DNA from: Simplicispira lacusdiani
GTDB lineage: Bacteria > Pseudomonadota > Gammaproteobacteria > Burkholderiales > Burkholderiaceae_C
Direction: 5' to 3'
NCBI RefSeq assembly: GCF_003604195.1
Contig: NZ_QXGR01000010.1
Location: forward strand, 1-64,000
Length of the DNA: 64,000 bases
How positions within the stretch are numbered: position 1 is the first letter of the stretch; every line of letters begins with the position of its first letter. Positions 27,160 to 37,032 of this stretch are shown here, piece after piece. The position numbers were made by a program, and so were the translations under genes. The notes below the pieces were generated by a model, which saw nothing but the letters and a program-made list of their open reading frames with translations, was not told where the DNA came from and searched no databases.

Positions 27160-27530
27160 ACAAGCGCATTTTGCTGATCGAGGACAACGCGCAGAACCGC
27201 TACCTCGCCAATTTTCTGCTCGAATCCCGGGGCTGGGAAATGGTGCATGCCGAGGATGGGCCCACCGGCGTGGCGCTGGCGGCGCAGGTCGATCCGGTGT
27301 TGATCCTGCTCGACATCCAGTTGCCCGGCATGGACGGCTATGCCGTCGCGCATGCCCTGCGGGCCGATCCCAAGCTCGGCGCCATCCCCATCGTGGCGGT
27401 CACCTCGTATGCCATGGCCGGCGACCGCGAGCGCTGCCTGGCCGCGGGCTGCAACGGCTACATCGAGAAGCCCATCGACCCCCTGACCTTCGCCGACGAG
27501 GTGGAGCGCTACGTGAAAGGGGCCGCTTGA
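27156..27530 (+). CDS. Stand-alone receiver-domain response regulator
   Basis: 124 residues, only a receiver: acid pair in [12 protein letters not shown] (E9, D10), phospho-acceptor D53 ([16 protein letters not shown]), the Thr/Ser switch in [11 protein letters not shown] and the Lys in YIEKPIDP. It overlaps the kinase by four bases and the REC-GGDEF-EAL gene by one base (TGATG). It is of the DivK-like class and probably is the direct phospho-acceptor of the kinase or a relay to the c-di-GMP protein downstream. Confidence 0.92.
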   Translation: MNKRILLIEDNAQNRYLANFLLESRGWEMVHAEDGPTGVALAAQVDPVLILLDIQLPGMDGYAVAHALRADPKLGAIPIVAVTSYAMAGDRERCLAAGCNGYIEKPIDPLTFADEVERYVKGAA

Positions 27531-30286
27531 TGCTGGCATTGATCGTCGATGACCGCGAGGACAACCGCTATCTGCTGCGCATGCTGCTGCAGGGCCACGG
27601 CTTCGAGGTGCGGGAGGCGCCGCATGGCCAGCAGGCGCTGGCGCTGGCCCGGGAGCAGCCGCCCGACCTGGTCGTCAGCGATCTGCTGATGCCGGTGATG
27701 GACGGCTACACCCTGTTGCGCGAATGGAAGGCCGATGCGGCGCTGCGCGGCATTCCGTTCATGGTCTATACCGCCACCTACACCGAATCCAAGGACGAAA
27801 GGCTGGCGCTGGACATGGGGGCAGATGCCTTCCTGGTCAAGCCGTCCGAGCCCGAGGTCTTCATGGCACGCCTGCACGACATGCTGGCGTCGGCCACGAG
27901 GCAGCAGCCCGTGGCGCGCGAGCCCGTGCTGTCCGGCCCGTCCATGCTCAAGATGTACAGCGAGGTGTTGGTGCACAAGCTGGAGCAGCGCAGCCTGGAA
28001 CTGGAGCAGCGCCTGCAGGAACTCGACGCGGCGCAGCAGCGGATCTTGCGGCTCAACCGGCTCTATGCGGCACTGAGCGAGACCAACCAGGCCATCGTCC
28101 ATGCCGCACACCGCGATGAACTGTTCACCCGCCTGTGCCATATCGCCGTGGAGCGAGGCGGGTTGCGCATGGCCTGGGTCGGCATGCTCGATGGGCAGAC
28201 CGGGGAGATGGTGCCCATGGCGCGCTGTGGCGACGAGCCCGCATGGCTGGGCCGCCTGGCGCCCATCAGCATCCCGGGGGGCGCCAGGGTGCCAGAGGTG
28301 CTGGCGCAGTCGGGGGCGGTGCCGTATGTGTGCAACGATCTGCTGGCCGATCCTGTGCTGTCGCCCATCCATGGCGATCTGCGGCGCCACGGCTTCCTGG
28401 CGGGCGCCTGCTTCCCGCTGCGCATCGACGACAGGATGGTGGGCTGCTTCACGCTGTTCGCGGGTGAGACGGGATTCTTCGACAGTGAGTTGCAGAACCT
28501 GGTGGGCGAGATGGTGACGGATGTCAGCTTCGCACTGTCCAACTTCGAGAAGGAGGCGCTGCGCCGGCAGGCCGAGGAACGCCTGCGCGCCAGCGAGGAG
28601 TCCAGCCGCCTCAACAGCAGCGCCGTCGAGGCCTCTGCCAACGGCATCATGATCATCGCGCGGTTGCAGGACGGCGACCACATCACCTATGTGAATCCGG
28701 CTTTTCAGCGCATCACGGGCTATGGCGCCCGCGAGGCGCTGGGCCAGGGCCCCGACCTGCTGCTGCGGGCCGACCGGAACCAGCTTGGGGTGCACGAGCT
28801 GGAATCGGCCATGCGGGAGTCGCGCGAGGGCCATGCTCTGCTGCGCAATTACCGCAAGGACGGCTCCCTGTTCTGGAACGAACTGTCGATCGCCCCCGTG
28901 CGCAATGCCCTGGGCGAGGTCACCCACTTCGTGGGCATCCTCAACGACATCACCGAACGCAAGCAGTACGAAGAGCAGCTGGAGCGGCAGAACAACCAGG
29001 ACGAACTCACGGGGCTGGCCAACCGCAACCGCCTGCGCGAGCGCACCGATCTGGCCATCGCCTTCGCGCGGCGCCACCAGGGCGCGGTGGCTGTTCTCTA
29101 CCTCGACCTGGACCATTTCAAGCGCATCAACGACAGCCTGGGCCATGCCTTTGGCGATGACATCCTGCGCATCGTGGCCCAGCGTCTGGCGGGGCAACTG
29201 CGCGAGCGCGACACGGCGGCGCGCATCGGGGGGGATGATTTCGTGGTGGTGCTGTCCGATCTGGCGGGGCCACAGGACGTCATGCTGCGGGCCGACGGGC
29301 TGTTGCACGACATCGCGCGCCCCATCCCGCTGCAGGACCGTGAGGTGAGCCTGTCGGTGAGCATCGGCGTGAGCCTGTATCCGACGGATGGCACCGACTA
29401 CGACACCTTGCTGCGCAATGCCGATGCGGCCATGTACCGTGCCAAGGAGGCCGGCCGCAACGCCTTCTGTTTCTACACCGCCGACATGAACACCCAGGCC
29501 CTGCGCAAGCTGGAGATGGAAGCACGGCTGCGCCACGCGCTGGAGCGTGGCGAGCTGCTGCTGCACTACCAGCCCCTGCTGAACCTGGCCACCAACGGGG
29601 TGACGGACGTGGAGGCGCTGGTGCGCTGGCGCCTGGACGACGGCACGCTGGTGCCGCCCGGTGACTTCATTCCCCTGGCGGAAGAAACGGGGCTGATCGT
29701 GTCCATAGGCCAATGGGTGTTGCGCACGGCCTGCCAGCAGGTGCGGCAGTGGCAGCGCGAGGGGCTGGACCTGCGGGTGGCGGTGAACCTGTCGGCGCGG
29801 CAGTTTCGCGACGACCAGCTGGCCGGTAGCGTGCAGCAGGCGCTGCAGGAATCCGGATTGCAAGCCCGGCAGCTCAAGCTGGAAATCACCGAGAGCACCG
29901 TCATGCAGAACGCCGACCAGGCCACGCGCATCCTGGCGGACCTCAAGGCGCTGGGGGTGGATCTCTCGGTGGACGACTTCGGCACGGGCTATTCTTCGCT
30001 GGCCTACCTGCGCCGCTTCCCGATCGACCAGCTCAAGATCGACCGTTCCTTCGTGCAGGACATGATGGAGCACCAGGACAGCGCGGCCATCGTGCACAGC
30101 ATCATCGGGCTGGCGCGTAGCCTGCGCATGCAGACGGTGGGGGAGGGGGTCGAGACCGAGGCACAGCGCGACTTCTTGCGCGCGGCCGGCTGCGACCTGA
30201 TGCAGGGCTACCTGTTCAGCCGCCCGCTGCCCGCGCCGGCACTGTCCGAGCGGATTCGCGGGCACCAGGCGTCCAGGGTCCGCTGA
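27530..30286 (+). CDS. REC-GAF-PAS-GGDEF-EAL c-di-GMP turnover protein
   Basis: 918 residues, cytoplasmic. Receiver with D51 ([14 protein letters not shown]); coiled coil at about 145-180 ([20 protein letters not shown]); GAF at about 180-340; PAS at about 360-475; GGDEF domain with the active-site variant GGDDF at 567-571 and an RERD inhibitory site five residues before it; EAL domain with EAL at 695-697 plus [13 protein letters not shown] and KIDRSFV. Both output domains keep their catalytic motifs, so it could make or break c-di-GMP, controlled by phosphorylation from the upstream kinase. The ATG overlaps the receiver stop. Confidence 0.92.
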   Translation: MLALIVDDREDNRYLLRMLLQGHGFEVREAPHGQQALALAREQPPDLVVSDLLMPVMDGYTLLREWKADAALRGIPFMVYTATYTESKDERLALDMGADAFLVKPSEPEVFMARLHDMLASATRQQPVAREPVLSGPSMLKMYSEVLVHKLEQRSLELEQRLQELDAAQQRILRLNRLYAALSETNQAIVHAAHRDELFTRLCHIAVERGGLRMAWVGMLDGQTGEMVPMARCGDEPAWLGRLAPISIPGGARVPEVLAQSGAVPYVCNDLLADPVLSPIHGDLRRHGFLAGACFPLRIDDRMVGCFTLFAGETGFFDSELQNLVGEMVTDVSFALSNFEKEALRRQAEERLRASEESSRLNSSAVEASANGIMIIARLQDGDHITYVNPAFQRITGYGAREALGQGPDLLLRADRNQLGVHELESAMRESREGHALLRNYRKDGSLFWNELSIAPVRNALGEVTHFVGILNDITERKQYEEQLERQNNQDELTGLANRNRLRERTDLAIAFARRHQGAVAVLYLDLDHFKRINDSLGHAFGDDILRIVAQRLAGQLRERDTAARIGGDDFVVVLSDLAGPQDVMLRADGLLHDIARPIPLQDREVSLSVSIGVSLYPTDGTDYDTLLRNADAAMYRAKEAGRNAFCFYTADMNTQALRKLEMEARLRHALERGELLLHYQPLLNLATNGVTDVEALVRWRLDDGTLVPPGDFIPLAEETGLIVSIGQWVLRTACQQVRQWQREGLDLRVAVNLSARQFRDDQLAGSVQQALQESGLQARQLKLEITESTVMQNADQATRILADLKALGVDLSVDDFGTGYSSLAYLRRFPIDQLKIDRSFVQDMMEHQDSAAIVHSIIGLARSLRMQTVGEGVETEAQRDFLRAAGCDLMQGYLFSRPLPAPALSERIRGHQASRVR

Positions 30287-30328
30287 AAGGCCCTGGCGCC
30301 TGGGGTGCGGTGCGCGATGCCCTGTTTG

Positions 30329-30344
30329 TGGCAAGGTTGTTGCG
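30329..30344 (+). promoter_or_regulatory. Candidate sigma-54 (-24/-12) promoter
   Basis: TGGCAAGGTTGTTGCG matches TGGCACG-N4-TTGCW with correct GG-to-GC spacing and two mismatches. It lies in the 335-base gene-free gap 30287-30621, about 280 bases before the NIT-GGDEF-EAL start. No enhancer-type inverted repeat was identified. Apart from this I see nothing definite in that gap. Confidence 0.35.
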
Positions 30345-30621
30345 GCCGTGCAACAATTTGTAACCAATGATCGTGCGTCCAGAGCGACCGCCGTCCATGG
30401 CCCTTTTGGCGCGTGCTGGCTCCAGGGCCGGTGGGCATGCGCCGGTTTCTTCCGGCCGGAGCTGGCGCGCCCGGCGAGGAGGTTTGCACCATCCTGGTGC
30501 GGCCTGCCGTGGGGGCAATGTGCGCCGCAGCAACCCAGGCCCCATAATGGTTATTCCCTGAATGGTGGCGATCACGGTAGCCGCCCGTCGACCATACCCA
30601 AAACACCCTGACCGTGCCGTG

Positions 30622-33600
30622 ATGCAAGTCCGACTGCAGAACCTCCCGATAGGCCAGCGCATCGCGCTGGCCCTGGCATTGCCGATCGCGGGATTTCTGT
30701 TTTTTGCCATGTGGGTGCTGGTCAGCCACCAGCGCACGGCCAACGAGATGCGTTCCCTGCGCGAAGTGGCCGAGCTGGCGACGGCGGTCAGCGGGCTGGT
30801 GCACGAGGTCCAGCGCGAGCGCGGTATTTCGGCCGCCTTCCTGGGCTCTGGCGGGCAGGCGTTCGTCGAACAGCAATCGGCACGCCAGGCCCACACCGAC
30901 GCGCAGAGGGCCGGCTTCGAGGAGGCGCTGCAGCAGATCATCCTGGAACGCTTCGATGAGCGCTTGCGCCGCCGCATCGATGCCGCCCGCGCGCAGCTTG
31001 AACAGCTGCAAGCCTGGCGCGAGGACGCGGCAGCGCTGCGGGTCACGACCGAGGTGCAGGCCGCACGCTACAGCGCGGCCATCCATGAGCTGATCGGTAT
31101 CGTCCAGGAGATGCACCTCCTGGGCAGCCATTCCGGGATGTCGCGGGCGATCTTCGCCTATGTCAACCTGATGCAGGCCAAGGAACTGGCGGGCATGGAG
31201 CGGGCGGCGGGCGCCGCGTATTTTTCCGCGCCCCGGGTGGACGCCACGAGCCGGCAGGTCTTCACGGCCCTGGCCGACCGCCAAGCGCATTTCCTGGAGC
31301 AGTTCCGCTTCTTCGCCAGCCCCGAGCAGGTGGACCTGCTGAACCAGTCGCTGTCCGACATGAAGGCCGCCGACATCGAGCGCCTGCGCAGCGTCGTCTA
31401 CCTGCGTCCAGCGACCCGGGGGCGGACGGCCGTCGAGGCGGCGGAGCACTGGTTCGACATGACGTCCTGGAAGATCGACCAGATCAAGCTCGTCGAGAAC
31501 CAGATGGCGCAGGACCTGATCTCCGGGGCGCGGAGCGCCGAGCGGTCCGCGGGCCAGGCCGTGTTCTACAGCGGCATCGTGGTGCTGGTGGCATTGAGCC
31601 TGGCGGTGGTGTTCGCCGGCGGCCTGGCGCGCGGCATCATCTACCCGATCCGGCGCATCACCGATGCGATGAACCGGCTGGCCGCACCGGAGGCGCGCGT
31701 GGAGGCGGTGGAGATCTCCGACCATGGGCGCGGCGACGAGATCGGCGAGATGGCGCGCGCCACCCTGGTGTTCCGGGACAACCTGGTGCGCATCGCCCAG
31801 GCCGAGGAGCGGCTCAAGAACGCGGTCATCCTGCGCCTGCACCACAAGGCCCTGGGGTCGATCTCGCAGGGAGTGCTGATCGTCGATGCGCAGGGCCACG
31901 CCACCTTTGCCAACCATGCCCTGAGCGAGATCACTGGCTACTCCGAGGAGGAAATCCTGGGGCGCGCGCCCGATTTCCTGTGGGCCGATGCGCAGGGCCG
32001 CTCGCGCCTGTGGAGCAGCGCGGGCGCGCCCTGCACCCTTCCGGGCAAGCGCCGCGATGGCGAGCCCTTCTGGTTCGAGGCCACGGTCAGCCCGGTGCTC
32101 GATGGCCAGGGCGAGGCCACGCACAGCGTGGTGGTGCTGCGCGACATCACCGAGAGCCGCCGCATCGAGCAGGAGATGCGCATCGCCGCCACGGCCTTCG
32201 AATCCCTGCACAGCATGGTCGTGACCGATGCCAACGGCATCATCCTGCGCGTCAACCGCGCCTTCACCCGGATGACGGGGTACACCCCCAAGGAGGTCAT
32301 CGGGCGCACGCCCGCGATGTTCAAGTCCGGGCGCCATGACGCATCCTTCTACATCGGCATGTGGCAGTCGCTGGCCGATCGGGGCGCGTGGTTTGGCGAA
32401 ATCTGGGATCGGCGCAAGAACGGCGAGGTCTACCCCATGCTGCAGAGCATCTCCGCCGTTCGCGGAGAGGACGGCAAGGTCACGCATTACGTGGCGGCCT
32501 CGTCCGACATCAGCGAGCGCAAGGAGGCGGAGGAAAAGATCCGCCACCTGGCGTTCTACGATCCGCTCACCCGCCTGCCCAACCGGCGCCTGCTGCTCGA
32601 CCGCCTGCAGCAGGCCATGGTGCTGGGCGCGCGCACTGGCCACCATGGGGCCCTGCTGTTCATCGATCTGGACCAGTTCAAGTCGCTCAACGACACGCTG
32701 GGCCATGACGTGGGCGACCTGCTGCTGATCGAGGTGGCCCGGCGCCTGCAGGAAGCCGTGCGGGCCAGCGACACGGCCGCGCGCCTGGGCGGCGACGAAT
32801 TCGTGGTCATGCTGGAAGAGCTGTCGCACGACGCCACCGAGGCCGCGGAGCAGGCGCGCGTGGTGGCCGAGAAGGTGCTCACCGCCCTCAATCTGCCCTA
32901 CCAGCTGGCGGGCCACGAGCTGCGCAGCACGCCGAGCATCGGCGTGACGGTGTTCGCCGGTCAGCGCACGAGCCTCGATGAGCTGATGCGCCAGGCCGAC
33001 CTGGCGATGTACCAGTCCAAGTCCGCCGGCCGCAATGCCCTGCACTTCTTCGACCCGCAGATGCAGGCCGCCATCCTGCGGCGCGTGCAGCTCGACACCG
33101 ACCTGCGCGCCAGCCTGGAGCGTGGCGATTTCCATCTGCACTACCAGGCCCAGGTCGATGTGCAGGGGCAGGTCGTCGGCGCCGAGGCCCTGCTGCGCTG
33201 GCAGCACCCGCAGCGCGGCGCCGTGCCGCCGGGAGAATTCATCGCGCTGGCGGAGGAAACCGGCTTCATCGTGCCCCTGGGCCGATGGGTGCTCGAAGCC
33301 GCCTGCCGCCAGCTGGCTGCCTGGGGCGCCAGCGAGGCGACGGCGGATCTGACCCTGTCGGTCAACGTCAGCGCGCGCCAGTTCCACCAGGCCGAATTCG
33401 CCGACAGCGTGCTGGAGGTGCTGCGCCTGACCGGAGCCAATCCGGCGCGCTTGCGGCTGGAGCTGACGGAGAGCCTGCTGCTCCACGACGTGGAAAGCGT
33501 CGTCGACAAGATGGTGCTGCTGCGCCGGCATGGCATCGGCTTCGCGCTCGACGATTTCGGCACGGGCTATTCCTCGCTGTCCTACCTGAGCCGGCTGCCG

Positions 33601-33843
33601 CTGGATGTGCTCAAGATCGACCGCTCCTTCGTGCGCGACATCCTGACCGATCTGAACGCCGCCTCCATCGCGCACTGCATCGTGAGCCTTGCGCGCAACC
33701 TGGGGCTGACCGTCGTGGCCGAGGGGGTCGAGCAGGCCGGGCAGTTTGAATTCCTGGTCGGCCAGGGCTGCGGCGGCTACCAGGGCTACTATTTCGGCCA
33801 CCCGGTGCCCGCCCAGGAACTGCTGCCGCCGCCCCGGACCTGA
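30622..33843 (+). CDS. NIT-HAMP-PAS-PAS-GGDEF-EAL membrane c-di-GMP protein
   Basis: 1073 residues. TM1 (about 13-33), then a periplasmic helical NIT domain (about 40-300, with the family block LVHEVQRERGISAAFLGSG) known from nitrate/nitrite-sensing proteins, TM2 (about 314-335), HAMP, two PAS domains (about 415-520 and 525-640), GGDEF at 723-727 with RASD inhibitory site, and EAL at 855-857 with [13 protein letters not shown]. Both catalytic motifs are intact. The ligand may be nitrate/nitrite or another small anion. The start codon is the ATG after a GTG in frame; a GTG at 30619 is equally possible. It follows a 335-base gap with its own promoter. Confidence 0.9.
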   Translation: MQVRLQNLPIGQRIALALALPIAGFLFFAMWVLVSHQRTANEMRSLREVAELATAVSGLVHEVQRERGISAAFLGSGGQAFVEQQSARQAHTDAQRAGFEEALQQIILERFDERLRRRIDAARAQLEQLQAWREDAAALRVTTEVQAARYSAAIHELIGIVQEMHLLGSHSGMSRAIFAYVNLMQAKELAGMERAAGAAYFSAPRVDATSRQVFTALADRQAHFLEQFRFFASPEQVDLLNQSLSDMKAADIERLRSVVYLRPATRGRTAVEAAEHWFDMTSWKIDQIKLVENQMAQDLISGARSAERSAGQAVFYSGIVVLVALSLAVVFAGGLARGIIYPIRRITDAMNRLAAPEARVEAVEISDHGRGDEIGEMARATLVFRDNLVRIAQAEERLKNAVILRLHHKALGSISQGVLIVDAQGHATFANHALSEITGYSEEEILGRAPDFLWADAQGRSRLWSSAGAPCTLPGKRRDGEPFWFEATVSPVLDGQGEATHSVVVLRDITESRRIEQEMRIAATAFESLHSMVVTDANGIILRVNRAFTRMTGYTPKEVIGRTPAMFKSGRHDASFYIGMWQSLADRGAWFGEIWDRRKNGEVYPMLQSISAVRGEDGKVTHYVAASSDISERKEAEEKIRHLAFYDPLTRLPNRRLLLDRLQQAMVLGARTGHHGALLFIDLDQFKSLNDTLGHDVGDLLLIEVARRLQEAVRASDTAARLGGDEFVVMLEELSHDATEAAEQARVVAEKVLTALNLPYQLAGHELRSTPSIGVTVFAGQRTSLDELMRQADLAMYQSKSAGRNALHFFDPQMQAAILRRVQLDTDLRASLERGDFHLHYQAQVDVQGQVVGAEALLRWQHPQRGAVPPGEFIALAEETGFIVPLGRWVLEAACRQLAAWGASEATADLTLSVNVSARQFHQAEFADSVLEVLRLTGANPARLRLELTESLLLHDVESVVDKMVLLRRHGIGFALDDFGTGYSSLSYLSRLPLDVLKIDRSFVRDILTDLNAASIAHCIVSLARNLGLTVVAEGVEQAGQFEFLVGQGCGGYQGYYFGHPVPAQELLPPPRT

Positions 33844-33919
33844 CGGCGCCGCGGCCGTGGCGCGCCGCAGGCCTTATCCTCGGGGCCATCCTCCCATTCA
33901 CAGAACTACATAGGTTCTC

Positions 33920-35206
33920 ATGAACCAGCTTCAAATCTTCCTGCCCTGCGCCGCTGGCGTGGAGGGCTTCCTCGCCGACGAGGTGCACCGGATCACGGGC
34001 CTCACCGGCAACGACCTGCTCACCGGGCGCGGCGGCGTGCTGCTGCGCGCCTCCTGGCGCGACGCGCTGCTGCTCAACCTGCACAGCCGCCTGGCGCAGC
34101 GCGTGCTGGTGCAGCTGGCGCACCGCCCCTACCGCAGCGAGAACGACCTGTACGAGCTGGCCAGCAGCGTGGCCTGGGAAATCTGGTTCACCCCGCGCCA
34201 GACCTTCAAGGTCGAGGTGACGGCGCAGCACAGCCCGCTGACCAGCCTGAACTTCGCCGGCCTGCGCGTCAAGGACGCCGTGGCCGACCGCTTCCGCGCC
34301 AAGAGCGGCGTGCGCCCCGACGTCAACACCCAGTGGCCCGACGTGCGCATCCACCTGCACCTCACCACCGACGAGGCCACCATTTACATCGACACCTCGG
34401 GCGAGCCGCTGTTCAAGCGCGGCTGGCGCGAGGACAAGGGCGACGCGCCGCTCAAGGAAACCCTGGCCGCCGCCATGATCGCCGCCAGCGGCTGGAACCC
34501 GCACGGCGAGGCCCCCGTGCCGCTGTACGACCCCTGCTGCGGCAGTGGCACCGTGGCCATCGAGGCCGCGCAGATCGCCTGCCGCATTGCCCCCGGCCTG
34601 CGCCGGCGCTTCGCCTTCGAAAAGCTCCTGCCGTTCCAGGCCCATGTCTGGAATGCTATCAAAACAGAAGCTGAAGGCGCGCAGCAGGCAAGCCCTGTGC
34701 CCATTTTTGGCAGTGATGTCTCGCACCGCATGGTCGATTTCGCCCAGCGCAACGCCGAGCGTGCCGGCGTCGCTGGCGCCGTGCAGCTGCGCGGCGGCGA
34801 CGCGCTGCAGCGCATGCCGCCGTGCGAGACACCGGGCGTGATGCTGCTCAATCCGCCCTATGGCGAGCGCATCGCCGCCGCCGGCTCGGCCGGCCAGAAC
34901 GCCACCGAGCGCGCCACGCTGCGCGCCCAGGGTGGCGCCGTGGGCCGCGAGGCCGCGCACACCGACGACGGCGGCGAATTCTTCAGCCAGCTGGCCGCGC
35001 ACTGGAAGAAGCACTACGCCGGCTGGACGGCCTGGATGCTCACGCCCGACCTCAAGCTGCCCGGCAAGATGCGCCTGAAGGAATCGCGCCGCGTGCCGAT
35101 GTGGAACGGCCCGATCGAATGCCGGCTGTTCCGCTTCGACATGGTGCGCGGCGCCGTGCGCGCCCGCCCGGGCACCGCGCCAGACGGGACGGCCGATGGC
35201 GGCTGA
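33920..35206 (+). CDS. THUMP-domain RNA methyltransferase (RlmL N-domain type)
   Basis: 428 residues. The N-terminal ferredoxin-like and THUMP domains (about 1-160, FLPCAAGVEGFLADEV, TSLNFAGLRVKDAV) bind RNA. The SAM-dependent methyltransferase domain has PLYDPCCGSGTVAIEAAQIA (motif I, ~206) and the catalytic MLLNPPYGERI (NPPY, ~312). This is the pattern of RlmL/TrmN-type N2-guanine methyltransferases; 23S rRNA G2445 is the likely target. Repeat copy D encodes residues ~246-263 (AIKTEAEGAQQASPVPIFG) between the strands after motif I. The C-terminal RlmK half is absent. The stop lies inside the following PIN gene. Confidence 0.87.
   Translation: MNQLQIFLPCAAGVEGFLADEVHRITGLTGNDLLTGRGGVLLRASWRDALLLNLHSRLAQRVLVQLAHRPYRSENDLYELASSVAWEIWFTPRQTFKVEVTAQHSPLTSLNFAGLRVKDAVADRFRAKSGVRPDVNTQWPDVRIHLHLTTDEATIYIDTSGEPLFKRGWREDKGDAPLKETLAAAMIAASGWNPHGEAPVPLYDPCCGSGTVAIEAAQIACRIAPGLRRRFAFEKLLPFQAHVWNAIKTEAEGAQQASPVPIFGSDVSHRMVDFAQRNAERAGVAGAVQLRGGDALQRMPPCETPGVMLLNPPYGERIAAAGSAGQNATERATLRAQGGAVGREAAHTDDGGEFFSQLAAHWKKHYAGWTAWMLTPDLKLPGKMRLKESRRVPMWNGPIECRLFRFDMVRGAVRARPGTAPDGTADGG
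34653..34710 (+). repeat. Dispersed repeat family 1, copy D, inside the RNA methyltransferase gene
   Basis: ATGCTATCAAAACAGAAGCT start, GGCAAGCCCTGTGCCC and ATTTTTGG end. Read in the same frame and orientation as copies C and F (GCT-ATC), it adds a loop within the methyltransferase domain between the FAFEKLLPFQAHVWN and FGSDVSHRMVDFA segments. Confidence 0.7.
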
Positions 35207-35651
35207 GGCGCCGGCCCGGGTGCCCGGGGCGGCGCGGCCGGTGGTGATCGACACCAACATCGTGCTCGATCTGCTGGTTTTCGCCGATGCCGCCGTGCAG
35301 CCCCTCAAGCCCTTGCTGGCCAGCGGCGCGCTGCGCTGGATCGCCGCGCCCGCCATGCGCGTGGAGCTGGAGCGCGTGCTGGGCTACCCGCAGATCGCGC
35401 CGCGCCTGGCCTACTACGGCCTGAGCGTGCCGCAGGTGCTGGAAGCCTTCGATGCGCAGTCGCGCACCGTGGACTCCGCGCCGCGCGCCAGCGCCGTCTG
35501 CAAGGACCCGGACGACCAGCAGTTCATCGACCTGGCGGTGCACCACGGCGCCCTCCTGCTCAGCAAGGACCGCGCCGTGCTCAGCCTGCGCAAGCGCCTG
35601 CTGGCGCTGGGGGTCCATGTGGCGCCCGTGCTGGATTTCTGTCCTGCTTGA
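35196..35651 (+). CDS. PIN-domain ribonuclease-like protein (COG1569 type)
   Basis: 151 residues. The PIN fold acidic residues are visible: VVIDTNIVLDLLVF (first Asp), an Asp/Glu in VELERVLGYP, KDPDDQQFIDLA (Asp cluster) and LLLSKDRAVLSL. Family members of this length are called putative toxins of type II TA systems, but no antitoxin gene is adjacent: it overlaps the methyltransferase by 11 bases. It is more likely an RNA-processing PIN nuclease, or an orphan toxin. Confidence 0.8.
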   Translation: MAAEAPARVPGAARPVVIDTNIVLDLLVFADAAVQPLKPLLASGALRWIAAPAMRVELERVLGYPQIAPRLAYYGLSVPQVLEAFDAQSRTVDSAPRASAVCKDPDDQQFIDLAVHHGALLLSKDRAVLSLRKRLLALGVHVAPVLDFCPA

Positions 35652-35747
35652 TTCAGTTCTTTAATGGATATCTTTGTTCATTAATCCGTCTTGAAATCCG
35701 GGTTGCCGAGCGAGACACTGGGCCTCTCAACACACCAGGAGACAGCG

Positions 35748-36860
35748 ATGCGCATCGGAGTGCCCAAGGAGATCAAAAACCACGAATACCGCGTCGGCCT
35801 CACCCCGGCCAGCGTGCGCGAACTCACCGGCAGCGGACACCAGGTGCTGGTGCAGGCCGGCGCGGGCGCCGCCATCGGGTTGGACGACGCGCAATACCTG
35901 GCCGCCGGCGCCACCCTGGCGCAAGACGCCGCAGAGGTGTTCGCCCAGGCCGAGATGATCGTCAAGGTCAAGGAACCCCAGCCGTCGGAATGCGCCCTGC
36001 TGCGCCCGGGGCAGATCCTCTACACCTACCTGCACCTCGCGCCGGACCCGGCGCAGACCGCCGCGCTGGTGCGCTCGGGCGCCATTTGCATCGCCTATGA
36101 AACCATCACCGGCCCCGGTGGCGGCCTGCCGCTGCTGGCGCCCATGAGCGAGGTCGCGGGTCGCATGGCGATCCAGGCCGGGGCGGTGTACCTGGAAAAG
36201 TCCAAGGGCGGCATGGGCGTGCTGCTCGGCGGCGTGCCGGGCGTGCCCGCCGCCCATGTGGTGGTCCTGGGCGCGGGCGTGGTCGGCACGAACGCGCTGC
36301 AGATGGCCGTGGGCCTGGGCGCGCGCGTGACCGTGCTGGACAAGAACGTGGACCGCCTGCGCCAGCTCGACCTGGTTTTCGGCAACCGCATCCACACCGT
36401 GTTTTCCACCGCGCACAGCGTGGAGGCGGCGGTGCTCGACGCCGACCTGGTGGTGGGCGGCGTGCTCATTCCCGGCGCCGCGGCCCCCAAGCTGGTGACC
36501 CGCGACATGATCGCCCGCATGAAACCGGGCGCCGTGGTGGTGGACGTGGCCATCGACCAGGGCGGCTGCTTCGAGACCTCGCGCCCCACCACCCATGCCG
36601 ACCCCGTCTTCGTGGTCGATGGCGTGGTGCACTACTGCGTGGCCAACATGCCCGGCGCGGTGGCGCGCACCAGCACCTTCGCGCTGAACAACGCCACCAT
36701 CACCCACGCCCTGGCCCTGGCCGGCAAGGGCTGGAAGCAGGCGCTGCGCGACAACATCCACCTGCGCAACGGCCTCAACGTGGCCGAGGGCCAGGTGACC
36801 TTCGAGGCCGTGGCGCGCGACCTGGGCTATGCCTACGTGAGTGCAGAGAGCTTGCTGTGA
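35748..36860 (+). CDS. ald: Alanine dehydrogenase
   Basis: 370 residues, the family length. It converts L-alanine and NAD to pyruvate, ammonia and NADH. The N-terminal [20 protein letters not shown] contains the substrate-binding Arg; K74-like Lys in MIVKVKEPQ; the catalytic His in YTYLHLAPD; the Rossmann [18 protein letters not shown]; and the domain ending in [18 protein letters not shown]. The start has AGGAG six bases upstream. It is monocistronic, with a GC-rich dispersed repeat just after it. Confidence 0.96.
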   Translation: MRIGVPKEIKNHEYRVGLTPASVRELTGSGHQVLVQAGAGAAIGLDDAQYLAAGATLAQDAAEVFAQAEMIVKVKEPQPSECALLRPGQILYTYLHLAPDPAQTAALVRSGAICIAYETITGPGGGLPLLAPMSEVAGRMAIQAGAVYLEKSKGGMGVLLGGVPGVPAAHVVVLGAGVVGTNALQMAVGLGARVTVLDKNVDRLRQLDLVFGNRIHTVFSTAHSVEAAVLDADLVVGGVLIPGAAAPKLVTRDMIARMKPGAVVVDVAIDQGGCFETSRPTTHADPVFVVDGVVHYCVANMPGAVARTSTFALNNATITHALALAGKGWKQALRDNIHLRNGLNVAEGQVTFEAVARDLGYAYVSAESLL

Positions 36861-36870
36861 GAGAAAACAA

Positions 36871-36980
36871 CCCCCTGCGGCGCTGACGCGCCTTCCCCCT
36901 TCTCTGGCACCGCTGCGCGCTGCGGAAGGGGGACGCCACCAGCGCGGCGGGGCGGCCCTTGCGCGGTGGCCGCTGGTCTG
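36871..36980 (+). repeat. Dispersed repeat family 2, copy 1
   Basis: A GC-rich element starting CCCCCTGCGGCGCTGACGCG and running through GGAAGGGGGACGCCACCAGC, GCGGCGGGGCGGCCCTTGCG to GTGGCCGCTGGTCTG. It contains inverted G/C runs (CCTTCCCCC versus GGAAGGGGG) that would fold. It lies between the convergent ald and nitroreductase genes, and the reverse-oriented copy is at 49812-49896. Confidence 0.7.
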
Positions 36981-37032
36981 GGCCGCGCCAGGGTCAGGGG
37001 CCGCGAACGGTGCCAAGCACCGTGGAAACGGA

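Noticed and set aside
30208..33801. 1197-residue minus-strand frame opposite the NIT-GGDEF-EAL gene
   Set aside because: Antisense shadow; the coding strand carries GGDEF and EAL motifs in full.
35196..35651. Type II toxin-antitoxin system
   Set aside because: A PIN protein is present but there is no antitoxin gene on either side; the upstream gene is an RNA methyltransferase.
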